DNA from: Prochlorococcus sp. AG-449-G23
GTDB taxonomy: Bacteria; Cyanobacteriota; Cyanobacteriia; PCC-6307; Cyanobiaceae
DNA length: 64,000 nt
Assembly (NCBI GenBank): GCA_003209585.1
Contig: QCQJ01000001.1
Span: forward strand, 1-64,000
Direction: 5' to 3'
Below are positions 8,165 through 17,711 of the stretch, piece after piece (the first letter of the stretch is position 1; each line of letters begins with the position of its first letter). The notes under the pieces were generated by a model. It was not told the origin of the DNA and searched no databases. It saw nothing but the letters and a program-made list of their open reading frames with translations. The translations under genes were made by a program, and so were the position numbers.

Positions 8165-9256
8165 ATGCAAAAATTCTTATCAAATCAGAACAAACTTTTT
8201 CTAATTCTATCATTTGTAATTTTACATGTTTTTCTCTTTAAACCGATTCAAGTATTAGCTGATTTACCTACTGGAAATGCAGTAAAAGACCCTAATGCAA
8301 TCCTCAGAAACGCACTCCCTATCACGCAAGTTGAATTACAAGAAATTCAACACAAATTGGAAGAAACTAGTGACCTTGTAAGAGGAGGAAGATGGCCCGC
8401 TCTTACAAAAACTGTTACAAAATGTCAATCTTTACTAAAAAAATACCAAAGTAAAATTATTCAAGAATTACCAAAAGATAAAAAGAAAATTGCTGGAAAA
8501 ACATTTTTAGAACTCAAAGAAAATTTTGATAACCTTCAAGATTACTCTAAATCAAAGGATAAATACTCATTTATATCAACCAGAAAAAAGGCTTTAGATA
8601 AAATAGGTGGCTTAGAGGAATATTTTCTACCAAATCAATTTCCTTATTCTATTCCAAAAGAATTTGATAATTTGCCAAGATTACTGGGCAGAGCAAAAGT
8701 CAACATTAAAACCTCCAAAGGAGATATGCAAGCTATTGTGGATGGATTTAACGCCCCACTTACAGCAGGAGCATTTGTAGATTTATCTTCAAAAAACTTT
8801 TACAAAGATTTACCTATTAACAGAGCAGAAGAATTTTTTGTACTGCAAACAGGTGATCCAATTGGTGAAGCTATAGGTTACATAGATCCTGAAACAAACA
8901 AAGAACGTCACGTTCCCTTAGAAATTAGAATTCCTGATGAAAAGGATACTTTTTATAATCAAACTTTTGAAGATTTAGGTCTTTACACAGAGACTCCGAC
9001 ATTACCTTTTGCAACACTTGGAACTCTAGGATGGTCTCATTCGAATAACGAAGTTGATGACGGCTCATCGCAATTTTTCTTCTTTTTATATGAAGCAGAA
9101 TTAAATCCAGCAGGTCGCAACTTAATTGACGGGAGAAATGCTGCCTTTGGTTACGTTGTAGATGGATTTGATGTGTTAGAAGAGCTTACTAAAGATGACA
9201 CAATAATTTCAATTGATGTTTTAGAAGGGATTGAAAACCTCAAATTAAATGCATAA
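8165..9256 (+). CDS. Cyclophilin-type peptidyl-prolyl isomerase, exported (TLP40-like)
   Basis: This is a predicted peptidyl-prolyl cis-trans isomerase of the thylakoid-lumen TLP40/CYP38 type. Residues 1-32 form a signal sequence with the core [15 protein letters not shown] and an Ala near the cut. Residues 40-170 are helical ([19 protein letters not shown]), like the regulatory helical bundle of TLP40. The cyclophilin domain runs from about 178 ([17 protein letters not shown]) to the end, with [20 protein letters not shown] and [15 protein letters not shown] as core strands. Key catalytic residues of active cyclophilins look only partly conserved, as in TLP40. The stop overlaps thiL by eight bases. 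Confidence 0.86.
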   Translation: MQKFLSNQNKLFLILSFVILHVFLFKPIQVLADLPTGNAVKDPNAILRNALPITQVELQEIQHKLEETSDLVRGGRWPALTKTVTKCQSLLKKYQSKIIQELPKDKKKIAGKTFLELKENFDNLQDYSKSKDKYSFISTRKKALDKIGGLEEYFLPNQFPYSIPKEFDNLPRLLGRAKVNIKTSKGDMQAIVDGFNAPLTAGAFVDLSSKNFYKDLPINRAEEFFVLQTGDPIGEAIGYIDPETNKERHVPLEIRIPDEKDTFYNQTFEDLGLYTETPTLPFATLGTLGWSHSNNEVDDGSSQFFFFLYEAELNPAGRNLIDGRNAAFGYVVDGFDVLEELTKDDTIISIDVLEGIENLKLNA

Positions 9257-10235
9257 AGAAATATTAGAAGATATAGGGGAAAAAGAATTAATAAATAGAA
9301 TAGGAATTTTTATGCCTAAAAATCAAGTTTCAGATGATTGCGCTTTAATCAAAACTAAAAATAAAAATTTACTTGTTAACACTGATTCTTTGGTAGAAAA
9401 TGTTCATTTCAATGACATTACTATTTGCCCTCAAGACCTTGGGTGGAAAGCTGTTGTTAGCAACATTTCTGACTTATTATCCAGTGGAAGCAAGAAAACT
9501 ATAGGTATTACAATAAGCCTAGTTCTACCTGCTAGAACTGAGTGGATTTGGGTTGAAGAATTATACAAAGGAATAAATAAAGCATTAAAAAAATATGGCG
9601 GGATGATTCTAGGGGGAGATTGCTCAAAGGGAAATGAAAAAATCATTTCAATTACAGCCTTTGGGATTCAAGGTGAACTTGAATTACGAAGAAACGCATG
9701 TAAACCAGGAGATAAAATCTTAACTACAGGAATTCATGGTCTTAGCAAACTAGGATTTTTGATACAAAATAAAATTAATTTCGATAATGAATTTTCTCTT
9801 AAAGAAAGATTAATCAGTAAGTCCATTGAACATTTTTGTCGTCCTAAAGTTTACCCAAATTTTTTAAATAATCTCCTCCAAACGCGCTCCAATAAAAAAA
9901 TAAGGCGAATTGGATGTACTGATAGCAGTGATGGTCTTTTTCAAGCCTTACAAGATTTATCAATAGCTAGCAACTGTAAAGCAATCATAAATTACGAAAA
10001 AATACCCAAAGATAAAGATTGGCCTATAGGAGATAAATGGGACGAATATTATTTTTTTGGAGGTGAAGACTACGAATTAGTTTTCTCATTGCCAAGCAAA
10101 TGGGCACAGAATTTATCTAAACTCGATAAAAATATTAAAGAGATTGGTTTTTTTGCTGATGGTGAACCATCAATAGAAATTAAAGATACAAAAAAGAACA
10201 AATTATTAAATCACACACCTTTCAAACACTTTTAA
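9249..10235 (+). CDS. thiL: Thiamine-monophosphate kinase
   Basis: ThiL phosphorylates thiamine monophosphate to thiamine pyrophosphate, the active cofactor. It has 328 residues of the PurM/ThiL fold. Features are DDCALIKTKNKNLLVNTDSL near residue 28, a Mg-ATP region, ISDLLSSGSKKTIGITISL near 73, MILGGDCSKG near 117, DSSDGLFQALQDL near 225 and YFFGGEDYELVFSLP near 267. The start overlaps the cyclophilin stop by eight bases, so the two genes are likely translated from one mRNA. It converges on gap2 with no spacer. Confidence 0.95.
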   Translation: MHKEILEDIGEKELINRIGIFMPKNQVSDDCALIKTKNKNLLVNTDSLVENVHFNDITICPQDLGWKAVVSNISDLLSSGSKKTIGITISLVLPARTEWIWVEELYKGINKALKKYGGMILGGDCSKGNEKIISITAFGIQGELELRRNACKPGDKILTTGIHGLSKLGFLIQNKINFDNEFSLKERLISKSIEHFCRPKVYPNFLNNLLQTRSNKKIRRIGCTDSSDGLFQALQDLSIASNCKAIINYEKIPKDKDWPIGDKWDEYYFFGGEDYELVFSLPSKWAQNLSKLDKNIKEIGFFADGEPSIEIKDTKKNKLLNHTPFKHF

Positions 10236-11258
10236 TTATTCCCAATTTTTAGCAACAATCTCTGCTAAATCTACAACTCTCTGACTATAACCCCACTCAT
10301 TATCGTACCATGCAAGGACCTTTACAAGGTTATCTCCGATACACATAGTGAGGTCGCTATCTACAATTGATGATTCATTGGTACCTGCATAATCGCTTGA
10401 CACTAATGGTTCATCTCCATACTTAATAATGCCTTTCATTGAGCCTAAAGATGCTTCTTTAAGAGCATTATTGACTTCTTCGGTTGTGACAGATTTAGAA
10501 GATTCAAAAACAAAATCTACAGCTGAAACGTTAGGAGTTGGAACCCTCATTGCAATTCCTGTTAATTTACCTTTCATTTCTGGGTATACCAGTGCAACTG
10601 CTTTTGCAGCTCCTGTAGAAGTAGGAACGATATTTGTAGCAGCGGCTCTAGCCCTTCTTAAATCTCTATGGCTATTATCTAGAATTCTTTGATCACCTGT
10701 ATAACTATGAATTGTGGTCATCAAACCTTTGTTAATACCAAAAGTTTGATCTAAGACTTTAACCACTGGAGCTAAACAATTTGTTGTACAACTAGCATTA
10801 CTCAAAATATCATAATCTTTATGTTTGTATGTATCAGCATTAACTCCAACTACATAGGTACCAACTCCATCGCCTTTACCAGGAGCAGTTAAAATAACCT
10901 TTTTTGCCCCTACCTCTAAGTGCTTACTTGCACCTACATCTGTATTAAAAACACCAGTAGATTCAATAACCAAATCTACACCCCAGTCTTTCCAAGGAAG
11001 ATTCATTGGGTTTCTATCAGAGAAACACTTAATTGTCTTGTTATTAATTACAAAAGTATCATCAGTGTATTGAATATCAACGCCATCAAGTTGACCAAGG
11101 ACTGAATCGTACTTTAGTAAATGAGCATTAGTCTTGGGATCTGAGGTGACATTAATTCCAACTACTTCAATATTGGTGTAAGCCCCTCTACTAAGCCAAC
11201 AACGCATAAAGTTTCGACCAATTCTTCCAAAGCCGTTAATTGCAACACGCAAAGTCAT
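10236..11258 (-). CDS. gap2: Glyceraldehyde-3-phosphate dehydrogenase, plastid/Calvin-cycle type Gap2
   Basis: This enzyme reduces 1,3-bisphosphoglycerate in the Calvin cycle and can run in glycolysis. It has 340 residues. The Rossmann motif is [13 protein letters not shown], and the catalytic Cys157 is in [12 protein letters not shown]. The cofactor loop reads [15 protein letters not shown] where NAD-specific enzymes have an Asp; this form is typical of Gap2 proteins that accept NADPH, so the Calvin-cycle role is supported. The C-terminal [16 protein letters not shown] is conserved. There is no CP12-like C-terminal extension. It is divergent from murC over 193 bases, which probably hold its promoter. 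Confidence 0.96.
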   Translation of the reverse strand: MTLRVAINGFGRIGRNFMRCWLSRGAYTNIEVVGINVTSDPKTNAHLLKYDSVLGQLDGVDIQYTDDTFVINNKTIKCFSDRNPMNLPWKDWGVDLVIESTGVFNTDVGASKHLEVGAKKVILTAPGKGDGVGTYVVGVNADTYKHKDYDILSNASCTTNCLAPVVKVLDQTFGINKGLMTTIHSYTGDQRILDNSHRDLRRARAAATNIVPTSTGAAKAVALVYPEMKGKLTGIAMRVPTPNVSAVDFVFESSKSVTTEEVNNALKEASLGSMKGIIKYGDEPLVSSDYAGTNESSIVDSDLTMCIGDNLVKVLAWYDNEWGYSQRVVDLAEIVAKNWE

Positions 11259-11294
11259 AAGTAATAATTTCTAAATGATTAACCTAAGTTGCTG

Positions 11295-11300
11295 ATCATA
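11295..11300 (-). promoter_or_regulatory. Possible -10 element of gap2
   Basis: On the minus strand this reads TATGAT, five of six matches to TATAAT, 37 bases upstream of the gap2 ATG. No good -35 hexamer is seen at 16-18 bases. It is a plausible but unproven promoter element. Confidence 0.35.
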
Positions 11301-11374
11301 CTGAATTTTGTGCAATAACGTAAGGTTTTTTTGATTTATTAAGCAAATAAGTCTAGTTTTGTATTAATTCAAGG

Positions 11375-11402
11375 AAAAAAAACTTTTTTTTTTAAAAAAA
11401 AA
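11375..11402. repeat. A8-C-T10-A9 homopolymer tract
   Basis: Eight A, one C, ten T and nine A follow each other in the gap2/murC intergenic region, ending 49 bases before the murC start. Such tracts bend DNA and are prone to length change. No coding role is seen. Confidence 0.8.
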
Positions 11403-11451
11403 TAGCAAAATCTTACCTAGAAGTTATTTTGATTTAAGTAAAAGATAAACA

Positions 11452-12861
11452 TTGGATAAAGAATTACTTTTGACAAGTCATTTTCATTTTATTGGAATCG
11501 GAGGCATTGGAATGTCAGCATTAGCAATGGGTTTACTTAAAAAAGGTTCTTCAGTGTCAGGATCTGATTTGGTTAAAAACAATGAAACTAATGAACTAGA
11601 GCAATTAGGTGCAGTAATTTTTACTTCTCAAGTTCCACAAAATATTGAATTTGTTATTTCAAAATTTACCAACAAATTGATTAATTTTGTTGTAAGCTCT
11701 GCGATCAAGCCAGAAAATGAAGAATTTTCGTACTGTAGAAAAAAAAATTTATCAATAAAACATCGTTCAGAGATACTTGCAATGCTAATGCGCACTTACA
11801 CTGCATTGGCAGTAGCAGGCAGCCACGGGAAAACATCAACCAGTACATTTCTTTCTACAATACTTGAATTATGTACACATAATTCTTCTTCAATAACTGG
11901 AGGAATAATTCCTATCTACAACTCCAATTGTCATTTAGAAAATACAAAATACTTAGTAGCTGAAGTTGATGAATCTGATGGAACAATTAATAAATATAAA
12001 TCTGATATTGGAATAATCAATAACATTGATTTTGATCATTGCGATCATTTTTCAAATTTAAGTGCAGTCATATCTTCTTTTAGAAGTTTCGCTACAAACT
12101 CTAAAGAGTTATTACTTAATTTTGATTGTGAAACCTCAAGAAATAATTTTTCTTCTAATAATCAATGGTCAAACACTACAGCCAAAAACGTAGCTTATGC
12201 CATAATCCCGACTCAAATTAATTCAAAATATACGATTGGAAAATATTATGAAAATGGAAATTTTATTAGTAGTTTAAATATTCCAATTCCAGGATTACAC
12301 AATCTCTCTAATATAACTGCAGCAATAGCAGCTTCAAGAATGATAGGTGTAGATTTTACAGAAATTAAGAAAAATTTAAAATATCTTAAATTGCCAAAAA
12401 AAAGATTTGAATTCAGAGGCCAAATAGGAGAAAGACATTTATATGATGATTATGCACATCACCCAAATGAAATAAAAGAGACGATTAAATTAGGAAGATT
12501 ATTTATTAAGCAAAACCACAATAATGAATGTCAAAACAGTAGATTAATAGTTATATTTCAACCTCATAGATACTCTCGAGTAAAGCAATTTACTAAAGAA
12601 TTCGCTGAAGAATTATCGAAAGCAGATGTTATTTATGTAACCAGTATTTATGGAGCAGGAGAAGGAAATAAAGATAAAATTTCTTCGAAAATTATCACTG
12701 ATCTGATTTATAAAAAAAATAAAAAGGTTTGTTACATAAAAAATTATTATGAAATTAAAAAGAATTTTTACGAATTAACTCAAGAAGGAGATTTAATTTT
12801 GAATATGGGAGCTGGTGATTGTCATAATTTCTGGTCAATTTTAAATGGGAAAAACAATTAA
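11452..12861 (+). CDS. murC: UDP-N-acetylmuramate--L-alanine ligase
   Basis: MurC adds L-alanine to UDP-N-acetylmuramic acid in the cytoplasmic stage of peptidoglycan synthesis. It has 469 residues. The N-terminal UDP-binding motif is HFIGIGGIGMSALA at residue 12, the ATP loop is AVAGSHGKTSTSTF at about 121, and VAEVDESDGTI and DDYAHHPNEI (about residue 342) are typical of the central and C-terminal domains. The start is TTG at 11452: an in-frame TAA lies two codons upstream, and the conserved motif begins only 11 residues later, so no other start fits. murB follows after 15 bases, so the genes form an operon. Confidence 0.95.
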   Translation: MDKELLLTSHFHFIGIGGIGMSALAMGLLKKGSSVSGSDLVKNNETNELEQLGAVIFTSQVPQNIEFVISKFTNKLINFVVSSAIKPENEEFSYCRKKNLSIKHRSEILAMLMRTYTALAVAGSHGKTSTSTFLSTILELCTHNSSSITGGIIPIYNSNCHLENTKYLVAEVDESDGTINKYKSDIGIINNIDFDHCDHFSNLSAVISSFRSFATNSKELLLNFDCETSRNNFSSNNQWSNTTAKNVAYAIIPTQINSKYTIGKYYENGNFISSLNIPIPGLHNLSNITAAIAASRMIGVDFTEIKKNLKYLKLPKKRFEFRGQIGERHLYDDYAHHPNEIKETIKLGRLFIKQNHNNECQNSRLIVIFQPHRYSRVKQFTKEFAEELSKADVIYVTSIYGAGEGNKDKISSKIITDLIYKKNKKVCYIKNYYEIKKNFYELTQEGDLILNMGAGDCHNFWSILNGKNN

Positions 12862-12876
12862 AAAAATTACTAATTT

Positions 12877-13770
12877 ATGAATAAAAAAATTTTTTCTGAG
12901 AACTGTAATTTAAGTAATTATACAACTATAAAAGTGGGAGGAGTAGCTGAATATTTTGCTGAGCCAAGAAACATTGAGGAATTTTCATATCTAATAAAAT
13001 GGGCTCATTTAAACAAACAAAGATGCCAAATAATTGGCGCAGGTTCAAATCTTCTAATAAATAATATTTTCATAAAAGGTTTAGTTGTGTGTACAAAAAA
13101 AATGAAATCTTTAATGATAGAGCCAAATTCAGGAATTGTTGAAGCTGAAGCAGGTGTTATGCTCCCAACATTATCTAATTCTCTTGCCAAAAATGGGTTG
13201 CAAGGAGGTGAATGGGCTGTCGGAATTCCAGGAACATTAGGAGGAGCAATTTATATGAATGCTGGCACAAGTAATTTATCGCTGGCAAAAAATCTTATTT
13301 CCGTAAAAGTTATAAATAATAAAACTCATGAAAAACTTGAAATTCAAAAAAAAGATATCAATTTTGAGTATAGATTTAGCTCTTTTCAAAGAAATGATTT
13401 AGCAATAATTAGTGCAAGATTATATTTTGAGCCTAATGGAAATCTCAAACAATTAATTCAAACAACCAAAAATAACCTTAAATTAAAAACAGAAACACAA
13501 CCATATCATCAACCAAGTTTTGGTAGTGTTTTTAAAAATCCTGAAAATAATTATGCAGCAAAATTAATTGATGATATGGGATTAAAGGGATTTAAAATTG
13601 GCGGTGCAGAAATTTCTACAATGCATTCAAATTTTATAATTAACACTTCTTCAGCAAGTTCAAAAGATATTTATGAATTAATAACAGTAATTCAACAAAA
13701 AGTACTACAAAACAAAGGAATTTTTTTGCAACCGGAAGTAAGAATGATTGGTTTTGACTATCCTTACTAA
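12877..13770 (+). CDS. murB: UDP-N-acetylenolpyruvoylglucosamine reductase
   Basis: MurB reduces UDP-GlcNAc-enolpyruvate to UDP-MurNAc with NADPH and FAD. The 297 residues place it with the shorter MurB type. Motifs are NYTTIKVGGVAEYFAEP near residue 12, IGAGSNLLINN at about 52 for FAD binding, GIPGTLGGAIYMNAGT near 116, EYRFSSFQRN near 164 containing a catalytic Arg, PSFGSVFKNPENNYAAKLID near 208 with the catalytic Ser, and a C-terminal Glu in LQPEVRMIGF. It lies between murC and ybaB, all on the plus strand with spacers of 15 and 18 bases. Confidence 0.95.
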   Translation: MNKKIFSENCNLSNYTTIKVGGVAEYFAEPRNIEEFSYLIKWAHLNKQRCQIIGAGSNLLINNIFIKGLVVCTKKMKSLMIEPNSGIVEAEAGVMLPTLSNSLAKNGLQGGEWAVGIPGTLGGAIYMNAGTSNLSLAKNLISVKVINNKTHEKLEIQKKDINFEYRFSSFQRNDLAIISARLYFEPNGNLKQLIQTTKNNLKLKTETQPYHQPSFGSVFKNPENNYAAKLIDDMGLKGFKIGGAEISTMHSNFIINTSSASSKDIYELITVIQQKVLQNKGIFLQPEVRMIGFDYPY

Positions 13771-13788
13771 AGAAACTTTTATTACAAA

Positions 13789-14139
13789 ATGGCGGGTTTT
13801 GGACTTCCTAACTTTGGACAACTTACAGAAGCTTTTAAAAAAGCTAAACAAATTCAGCAAGATGCTCAAAAATTACAAGATGAGCTTGAAAATATGGAAA
13901 TTGAAGGAAAAAGTGATGATGAAATGATAAAAGTCTGGATAAGTGGAAACCAACTTCCTTTAAAGGTAGAAGTGCAAGAAAATATTTTAAATGCAGATAA
14001 AGAAAAAATAGAGCAAAATATTTTACAAGCCATTCAAAAAGCTCATGAATTATCTACTACGACTATGAAAGAAAGGATGAATGATTTGACAGGTGGATTA
14101 AATCTTAACCTTCCTGGTTTTGATAATAGTGACTCTTAG
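13789..14139 (+). CDS. YbaB/EbfC-family nucleoid-associated protein
   Basis: This is a small DNA-binding protein of the YbaB/EbfC family, 116 residues, forming dimers that bind DNA in the nucleoid. The N-terminal helix [20 protein letters not shown], the strand region [18 protein letters not shown], and the C-terminal helix [20 protein letters not shown] match the family's simple helix-strand-helix layout. In cyanobacteria it commonly follows murB, as here. The last 35 bases overlap the convergent rsgA gene, so the C-terminal tail GFDNSDS is encoded opposite the RsgA C-terminus. Confidence 0.9.
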   Translation: MAGFGLPNFGQLTEAFKKAKQIQQDAQKLQDELENMEIEGKSDDEMIKVWISGNQLPLKVEVQENILNADKEKIEQNILQAIQKAHELSTTTMKERMNDLTGGLNLNLPGFDNSDS

Positions 14140-15022
14140 AAGACTCGATCATTTCTTTGTAAAAAGAATATCTTTCGAAGGATTTATTTAAATTACAACC
14201 TTCATCATTCATATGTAAGCAGTTACGAAATTTACACTTAATTCCTTCATCGATTACTTGTTTATATATTTCTGAATAAAGATTTGGTAACAACCTAATA
14301 TCAACCTCTAGATTTTGCATATTAAAACCAGGAGTATCTACAATGTAACTTTGATTTGAGATGGAAAATAACTCAACATTTCGAGTAGTGTTTTTACCTC
14401 TCTTAATTTTGTTAGAAACTGGAGCAGTAGAGTTTTGAAGACCTGGGATTATCATATTAAGCAAAGAAGTTTTGCCAACGCCGGATGGACCCATCAAAAT
14501 CGAACACTCTTTTTGCTTTAACTCAGCTAATAAATTTTTTAAGTGATCAGATTTCTTTAGATTTAAAGTTATTACTTGATAACCCCATTTCTCGAATTTA
14601 TCAATTAAGAAAGATCTCCTTTTATCAGAAATTAAATCACACTTTGTCAAAACTAGTGACACTTCAACTCCCATCGATTCTGCTGCTATCAAAAACCTAT
14701 TCACTTGGGATAAATTTAACTCTGGCTCTCTAACGGAAAAAGTAATATATATGTTAGAAATGTTTGCAACTGAGGGTCTAGTCAATAAATTTTTTCTTTT
14801 TTTTAGACTTGTTATTAATGCTCGTTTGCTTTTTAAATCAATATTTTCAACTACTACTTCGTCTCCAACATAAATTGATTGATCTTTGAAATTTATAGAC
14901 TTTCTCACCTTACATAAAAATCTCTTAATATTTCTAAAGTTTTCTTGATTTTTTAAGTCAACTAAAAAAAATTCATTAAATTTTTTCGTAACTAACCCTA
15001 AATATTTATTATTTTTTTTCAT
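14105..15022 (-). CDS. rsgA: Ribosome small-subunit-dependent GTPase RsgA
   Basis: RsgA is a circularly permuted GTPase that checks maturation of the 30S subunit. The 305 residues contain an N-terminal OB-fold ([12 protein letters not shown] near 50), then the permuted GTPase: the G4 motif VLTKCDL at about 120, the P-loop [16 protein letters not shown] near 173, and DTPGFN near 229. The C-terminal zinc site has Cys in [18 protein letters not shown]. It is the last gene of the grpE-dnaJ-tusA-rsgA run; its start overlaps the tusA-like stop by 14 bases. Confidence 0.94.
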   Translation of the reverse strand: MKKNNKYLGLVTKKFNEFFLVDLKNQENFRNIKRFLCKVRKSINFKDQSIYVGDEVVVENIDLKSKRALITSLKKRKNLLTRPSVANISNIYITFSVREPELNLSQVNRFLIAAESMGVEVSLVLTKCDLISDKRRSFLIDKFEKWGYQVITLNLKKSDHLKNLLAELKQKECSILMGPSGVGKTSLLNMIIPGLQNSTAPVSNKIKRGKNTTRNVELFSISNQSYIVDTPGFNMQNLEVDIRLLPNLYSEIYKQVIDEGIKCKFRNCLHMNDEGCNLNKSFERYSFYKEMIESSKSHYYQNQEG

Positions 15023-15242
15023 TCAGTATTTTTATTTTTATAAATTTTTCATTTTCTTTAATTTGTTTAAAAAAACATCCCATCTCTTTTAAATTTTTTA
15101 ATACCATTTCTTCTGGTTCACCTTTATCTAGTTCAATAATTAGTTGTTCATTTTTAGATAACTTTTCTAAAGCCAATTTAATTTTGACTACATTTAAAGG
15201 ACATGGAACAGATTTAAGATCCAAATGCTTTAAAGAAGTCAT
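15009..15242 (-). CDS. TusA-family sulfur-carrier-like protein
   Basis: This small protein of 77 residues has the TusA/SirA fold, with the conserved start LDLKSVPCPLNVVKIKLALE and the strand pattern of the family. TusA proteins pass persulfide sulfur through the Cys of a CPxP motif. Here Cys14 and the first Pro are kept but the second Pro is Asn (CPLN), so sulfur transfer is likely but not certain. It is translationally packed between dnaJ (one-base overlap) and rsgA (14-base overlap). The partner protein cannot be read from the window. Confidence 0.85.
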   Translation of the reverse strand: MTSLKHLDLKSVPCPLNVVKIKLALEKLSKNEQLIIELDKGEPEEMVLKNLKEMGCFFKQIKENEKFIKIKILNEKK

Positions 15243-16369
15243 TAAGATTCTTTACCAAATAATTTACTAAATAGTCCACTATTGGAATTGATATTTTTAT
15301 CTGAATATTGAGAAGCTAAACCCTCTAAAAGCTTCCTTTCTTCGTCAGTTATACGAGTTGGCAATTTTACTTTTACTAGAACTTGATGATTTCCTCTAGC
15401 AACTGGATTGCCAAGTCTGGGCACCCCTTTATTCTCAAGTGAAAGAGTTGTATTCGGTTGAGTACCACTTGGAATTTTTAAATTAACATTTCCATCGACT
15501 GTAGTAATTTCAACAGTGTCACCTAAAATAGCCTGTAGATAACTCACAGCTATTTCTGAGTAAATCGTCACGCCATCTCTTTTCAGTTTGGCATCACTCT
15601 TAACTTTAATAAAAACATAAAGATCTCCAGGTGGGCCCCCTTTCAAACCAACATTTCCCTCTCCAGAAACTCTTAATTTAGTTCCAGTATCAACTCCTGC
15701 AGGAATATTAATTCTTAATTTTTTTCTGACTTGCTTTACTCCGTTACCGCCGCAACTTGCACATGGATCTGAAATAATTTGACCAATACCATTACATGAA
15801 GGACATTCAGCTACTTGCGTGAAATTACCAAAAGGTGTTCTAGTGGCTCTTCTAACTTGTCCACTTCCTCCACATGTTGAACAAGTTTTTGGTCCGGTTC
15901 CTGGTTTGGCACCTGTTCCCCTACAGACTTCGCATGTCTCAAGGTGAGGAATTTTAATTTCTCTTTGTTGGCCAAATATTGCATCTTTAAAGTCAACATT
16001 AAGGTCATATCTCAAATCATCTCCTTGCTGAGGCCCTCTTCTTTGACTTCTTCCTCCCTGTGGATTTTGTCCACCGAAGCCACCATTAAAAAAGGTTTCA
16101 AATAAATCTGCAAAGCCACCCATATCCCCCATATCAGGCATTCCAGCTGCGCCGCCAAGGCCTGCTTCTCCAAACTGATCATACCTAGCTCTTGTTTCGG
16201 GATCGGCTAATGCTTCATAAGCCTTGCCAATTTCTTTAAATTTATCTTCAGCACCTGGTTCTTTATTTACATCAGGATGATATTGCCTCGCTAATTTTCT
16301 ATAAGCCCTTTTTAAGGTATCCGCATCAGCATCTCTTGAAACTCCAAGTATCTGGTAAAAATCAGCCAT
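15242..16369 (-). CDS. dnaJ: Chaperone DnaJ (type I)
   Basis: DnaJ delivers unfolded proteins to DnaK and stimulates its ATPase. The 375 residues show the full type I layout: J-domain with the HPD motif (RQYHPDVNK near residue 31), a Gly/Phe-rich region (about 70-115), the cysteine-rich zinc domain with four CxxCxGxG-type repeats between about 143 and 215, and C-terminal substrate domains. It lies 29 bases downstream of grpE on the same strand, while dnaK is far away at 49.9 kb. A short C-terminal tail [15 protein letters not shown] ends the protein. Confidence 0.97.
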   Translation of the reverse strand: MADFYQILGVSRDADADTLKRAYRKLARQYHPDVNKEPGAEDKFKEIGKAYEALADPETRARYDQFGEAGLGGAAGMPDMGDMGGFADLFETFFNGGFGGQNPQGGRSQRRGPQQGDDLRYDLNVDFKDAIFGQQREIKIPHLETCEVCRGTGAKPGTGPKTCSTCGGSGQVRRATRTPFGNFTQVAECPSCNGIGQIISDPCASCGGNGVKQVRKKLRINIPAGVDTGTKLRVSGEGNVGLKGGPPGDLYVFIKVKSDAKLKRDGVTIYSEIAVSYLQAILGDTVEITTVDGNVNLKIPSGTQPNTTLSLENKGVPRLGNPVARGNHQVLVKVKLPTRITDEERKLLEGLASQYSDKNINSNSGLFSKLFGKES

Positions 16370-16398
16370 TAGATAATACTCAAGTAAAAATTTGGACT

Positions 16399-17118
16399 TT
16401 ATACATCTTCAGAAGTATTTTCCTCAGAATCAATATCCACTTCAACTGTATCCTTTTCTACTTCCTCTTGTGAATTTTGTTTACCAGGTCCCATAGAAAC
16501 TTTAACTAAGGCATGTCTCAAAACCTTACCTTCTAGATGATATCCTCGCTGCAATTCTTCTATAATAAAATCTTCTTTCAACTCTTCACTAGACTCTCTT
16601 AATACAGCTTCATGTAAATTAGGATCAAATTGCTGGCCAACAACTCTCATCGGTGCAACTCCTTGTTGTTTTAAAACCTCTACTAATTGTTTATATAATC
16701 CTTGATAACTTCTATGAAGTGCTTGAGCTTCTTCACTTTCTGGTTTAAGTTGTTGTCTTGCTCTCTCAAAGTTATCAACAATAGGAAGGATTGCAGTCAG
16801 AGCCTTAGAAATAAGTTGGATTTTTAAATCGTCCTGATCTCTAGACTGCCTTTTTCTAAAATTATCAAAATCTGCTGAAATTCTTACATATTGACTTTTT
16901 AAAGTTTCATGCTCTTTTTCTAACTGTTCTAACCTTGCATCATTATTGGAAATAGTATTTTTTAATTCTTCAGTATTAATTTCTTCTGTATTTTGAGATG
17001 ATGAATCATCATTTTTAATTATTGGATCTTCTGAAGATAGTGCTTCTTCAGGAGTATTATCCTGATCAGAAATATCATTTTCTTTATTATCAATATTGTC
17101 TGATTGATTTTCAATCAT
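16399..17118 (-). CDS. grpE: Nucleotide exchange factor GrpE
   Basis: GrpE releases ADP from DnaK. The protein has 239 residues. The N-terminal about 50 residues are acidic and Asn/Ser-rich and probably disordered. A long coiled-coil follows ([20 protein letters not shown]), then [11 protein letters not shown] and the beta domain with [34 protein letters not shown] near 200. The acidic C-terminal tail is lineage-variable. It heads the grpE-dnaJ-tusA-rsgA run. No CIRCE-like repeat was noticed upstream. Confidence 0.96.
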   Translation of the reverse strand: MIENQSDNIDNKENDISDQDNTPEEALSSEDPIIKNDDSSSQNTEEINTEELKNTISNNDARLEQLEKEHETLKSQYVRISADFDNFRKRQSRDQDDLKIQLISKALTAILPIVDNFERARQQLKPESEEAQALHRSYQGLYKQLVEVLKQQGVAPMRVVGQQFDPNLHEAVLRESSEELKEDFIIEELQRGYHLEGKVLRHALVKVSMGPGKQNSQEEVEKDTVEVDIDSEENTSEDV

Positions 17119-17171
17119 TTTTCTAAAAATTAATAAAACTATTTTCCATTAAAATGATGCACAAAACAAGT

Positions 17172-17185
17172 TGCGGAAGGCCGCA
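17172..17185 (-). terminator. Small GC-rich hairpin after msrB
   Basis: TGCGG at 17172-17176 and CCGCA at 17181-17185 pair around a four-base loop, standing out in AT-rich sequence between msrB and grpE. A T-run follows on the plus-strand side (ATTTTTA) but only a broken one on the minus strand. It may end msrB transcription; evidence is limited to the structure. Confidence 0.35.
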
Positions 17186-17192
17186 CAAATTT

Positions 17193-17687
17193 TTAATCAG
17201 GAACAAACCTTAATGCCAAGCCATTATTGCAGTATCTTTTTCCAGTAGGAGCAGGACCATCATTAAAAACATGACCTTGATGACCTCCACATCTAGAGCA
17301 ATGATATTCGGTTCTTGGAACAATTAACTTGAAATCAACTTTTGTTTCAACTGATCCTTGAATTGAATCCCAAAAACTTGGCCATCCTGTGCCACTATCA
17401 TACTTTTTATCTGATAGAAAAAGAGGCAAATCACATCCTGCGCAATGGAACAATCCTTTTCTTTTTTCGTTATTTAATTGGCTACTGAATGCTCTTTCAG
17501 TGCCTTCCTCTCTCAAAATATAATAGGATTCTGGACTAAGTCTCGATTTCCATTCTTCCTTTGATAAATTCCACTCTTCTTTTGAATTGAGTGAAGACGC
17601 TAAAACTTTAATAGGCTTTAAGATAATTTTTAAGATTGACATAATAGGAATTAGAATAAAAGATCTTCTTGTTAAAAATTGATTCAT
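17193..17687 (-). CDS. msrB: Peptide-methionine (R)-S-oxide reductase with N-terminal signal
   Basis: MsrB repairs oxidised methionine in proteins. It has 164 residues, of which the last about 125 are the MsrB domain. Zinc-type cysteine pairs are visible in FHCAGCDLP and YHCSRCGGHQGHVF, and the catalytic Cys is in KRYCNNGLALRF. GTGWPSFWDS is the conserved substrate loop. The first about 30 residues are a hydrophobic leader with MNQFLTRRSFILIP, which contains twin arginines in a Tat-like context, so export or membrane attachment is likely. The gene is divergent from dus over 24 bases. Confidence 0.93.
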   Translation of the reverse strand: MNQFLTRRSFILIPIMSILKIILKPIKVLASSLNSKEEWNLSKEEWKSRLSPESYYILREEGTERAFSSQLNNEKRKGLFHCAGCDLPLFLSDKKYDSGTGWPSFWDSIQGSVETKVDFKLIVPRTEYHCSRCGGHQGHVFNDGPAPTGKRYCNNGLALRFVPD

Positions 17688-17711
17688 AATATCTAAATCA
17701 CAAAAAAGTTA

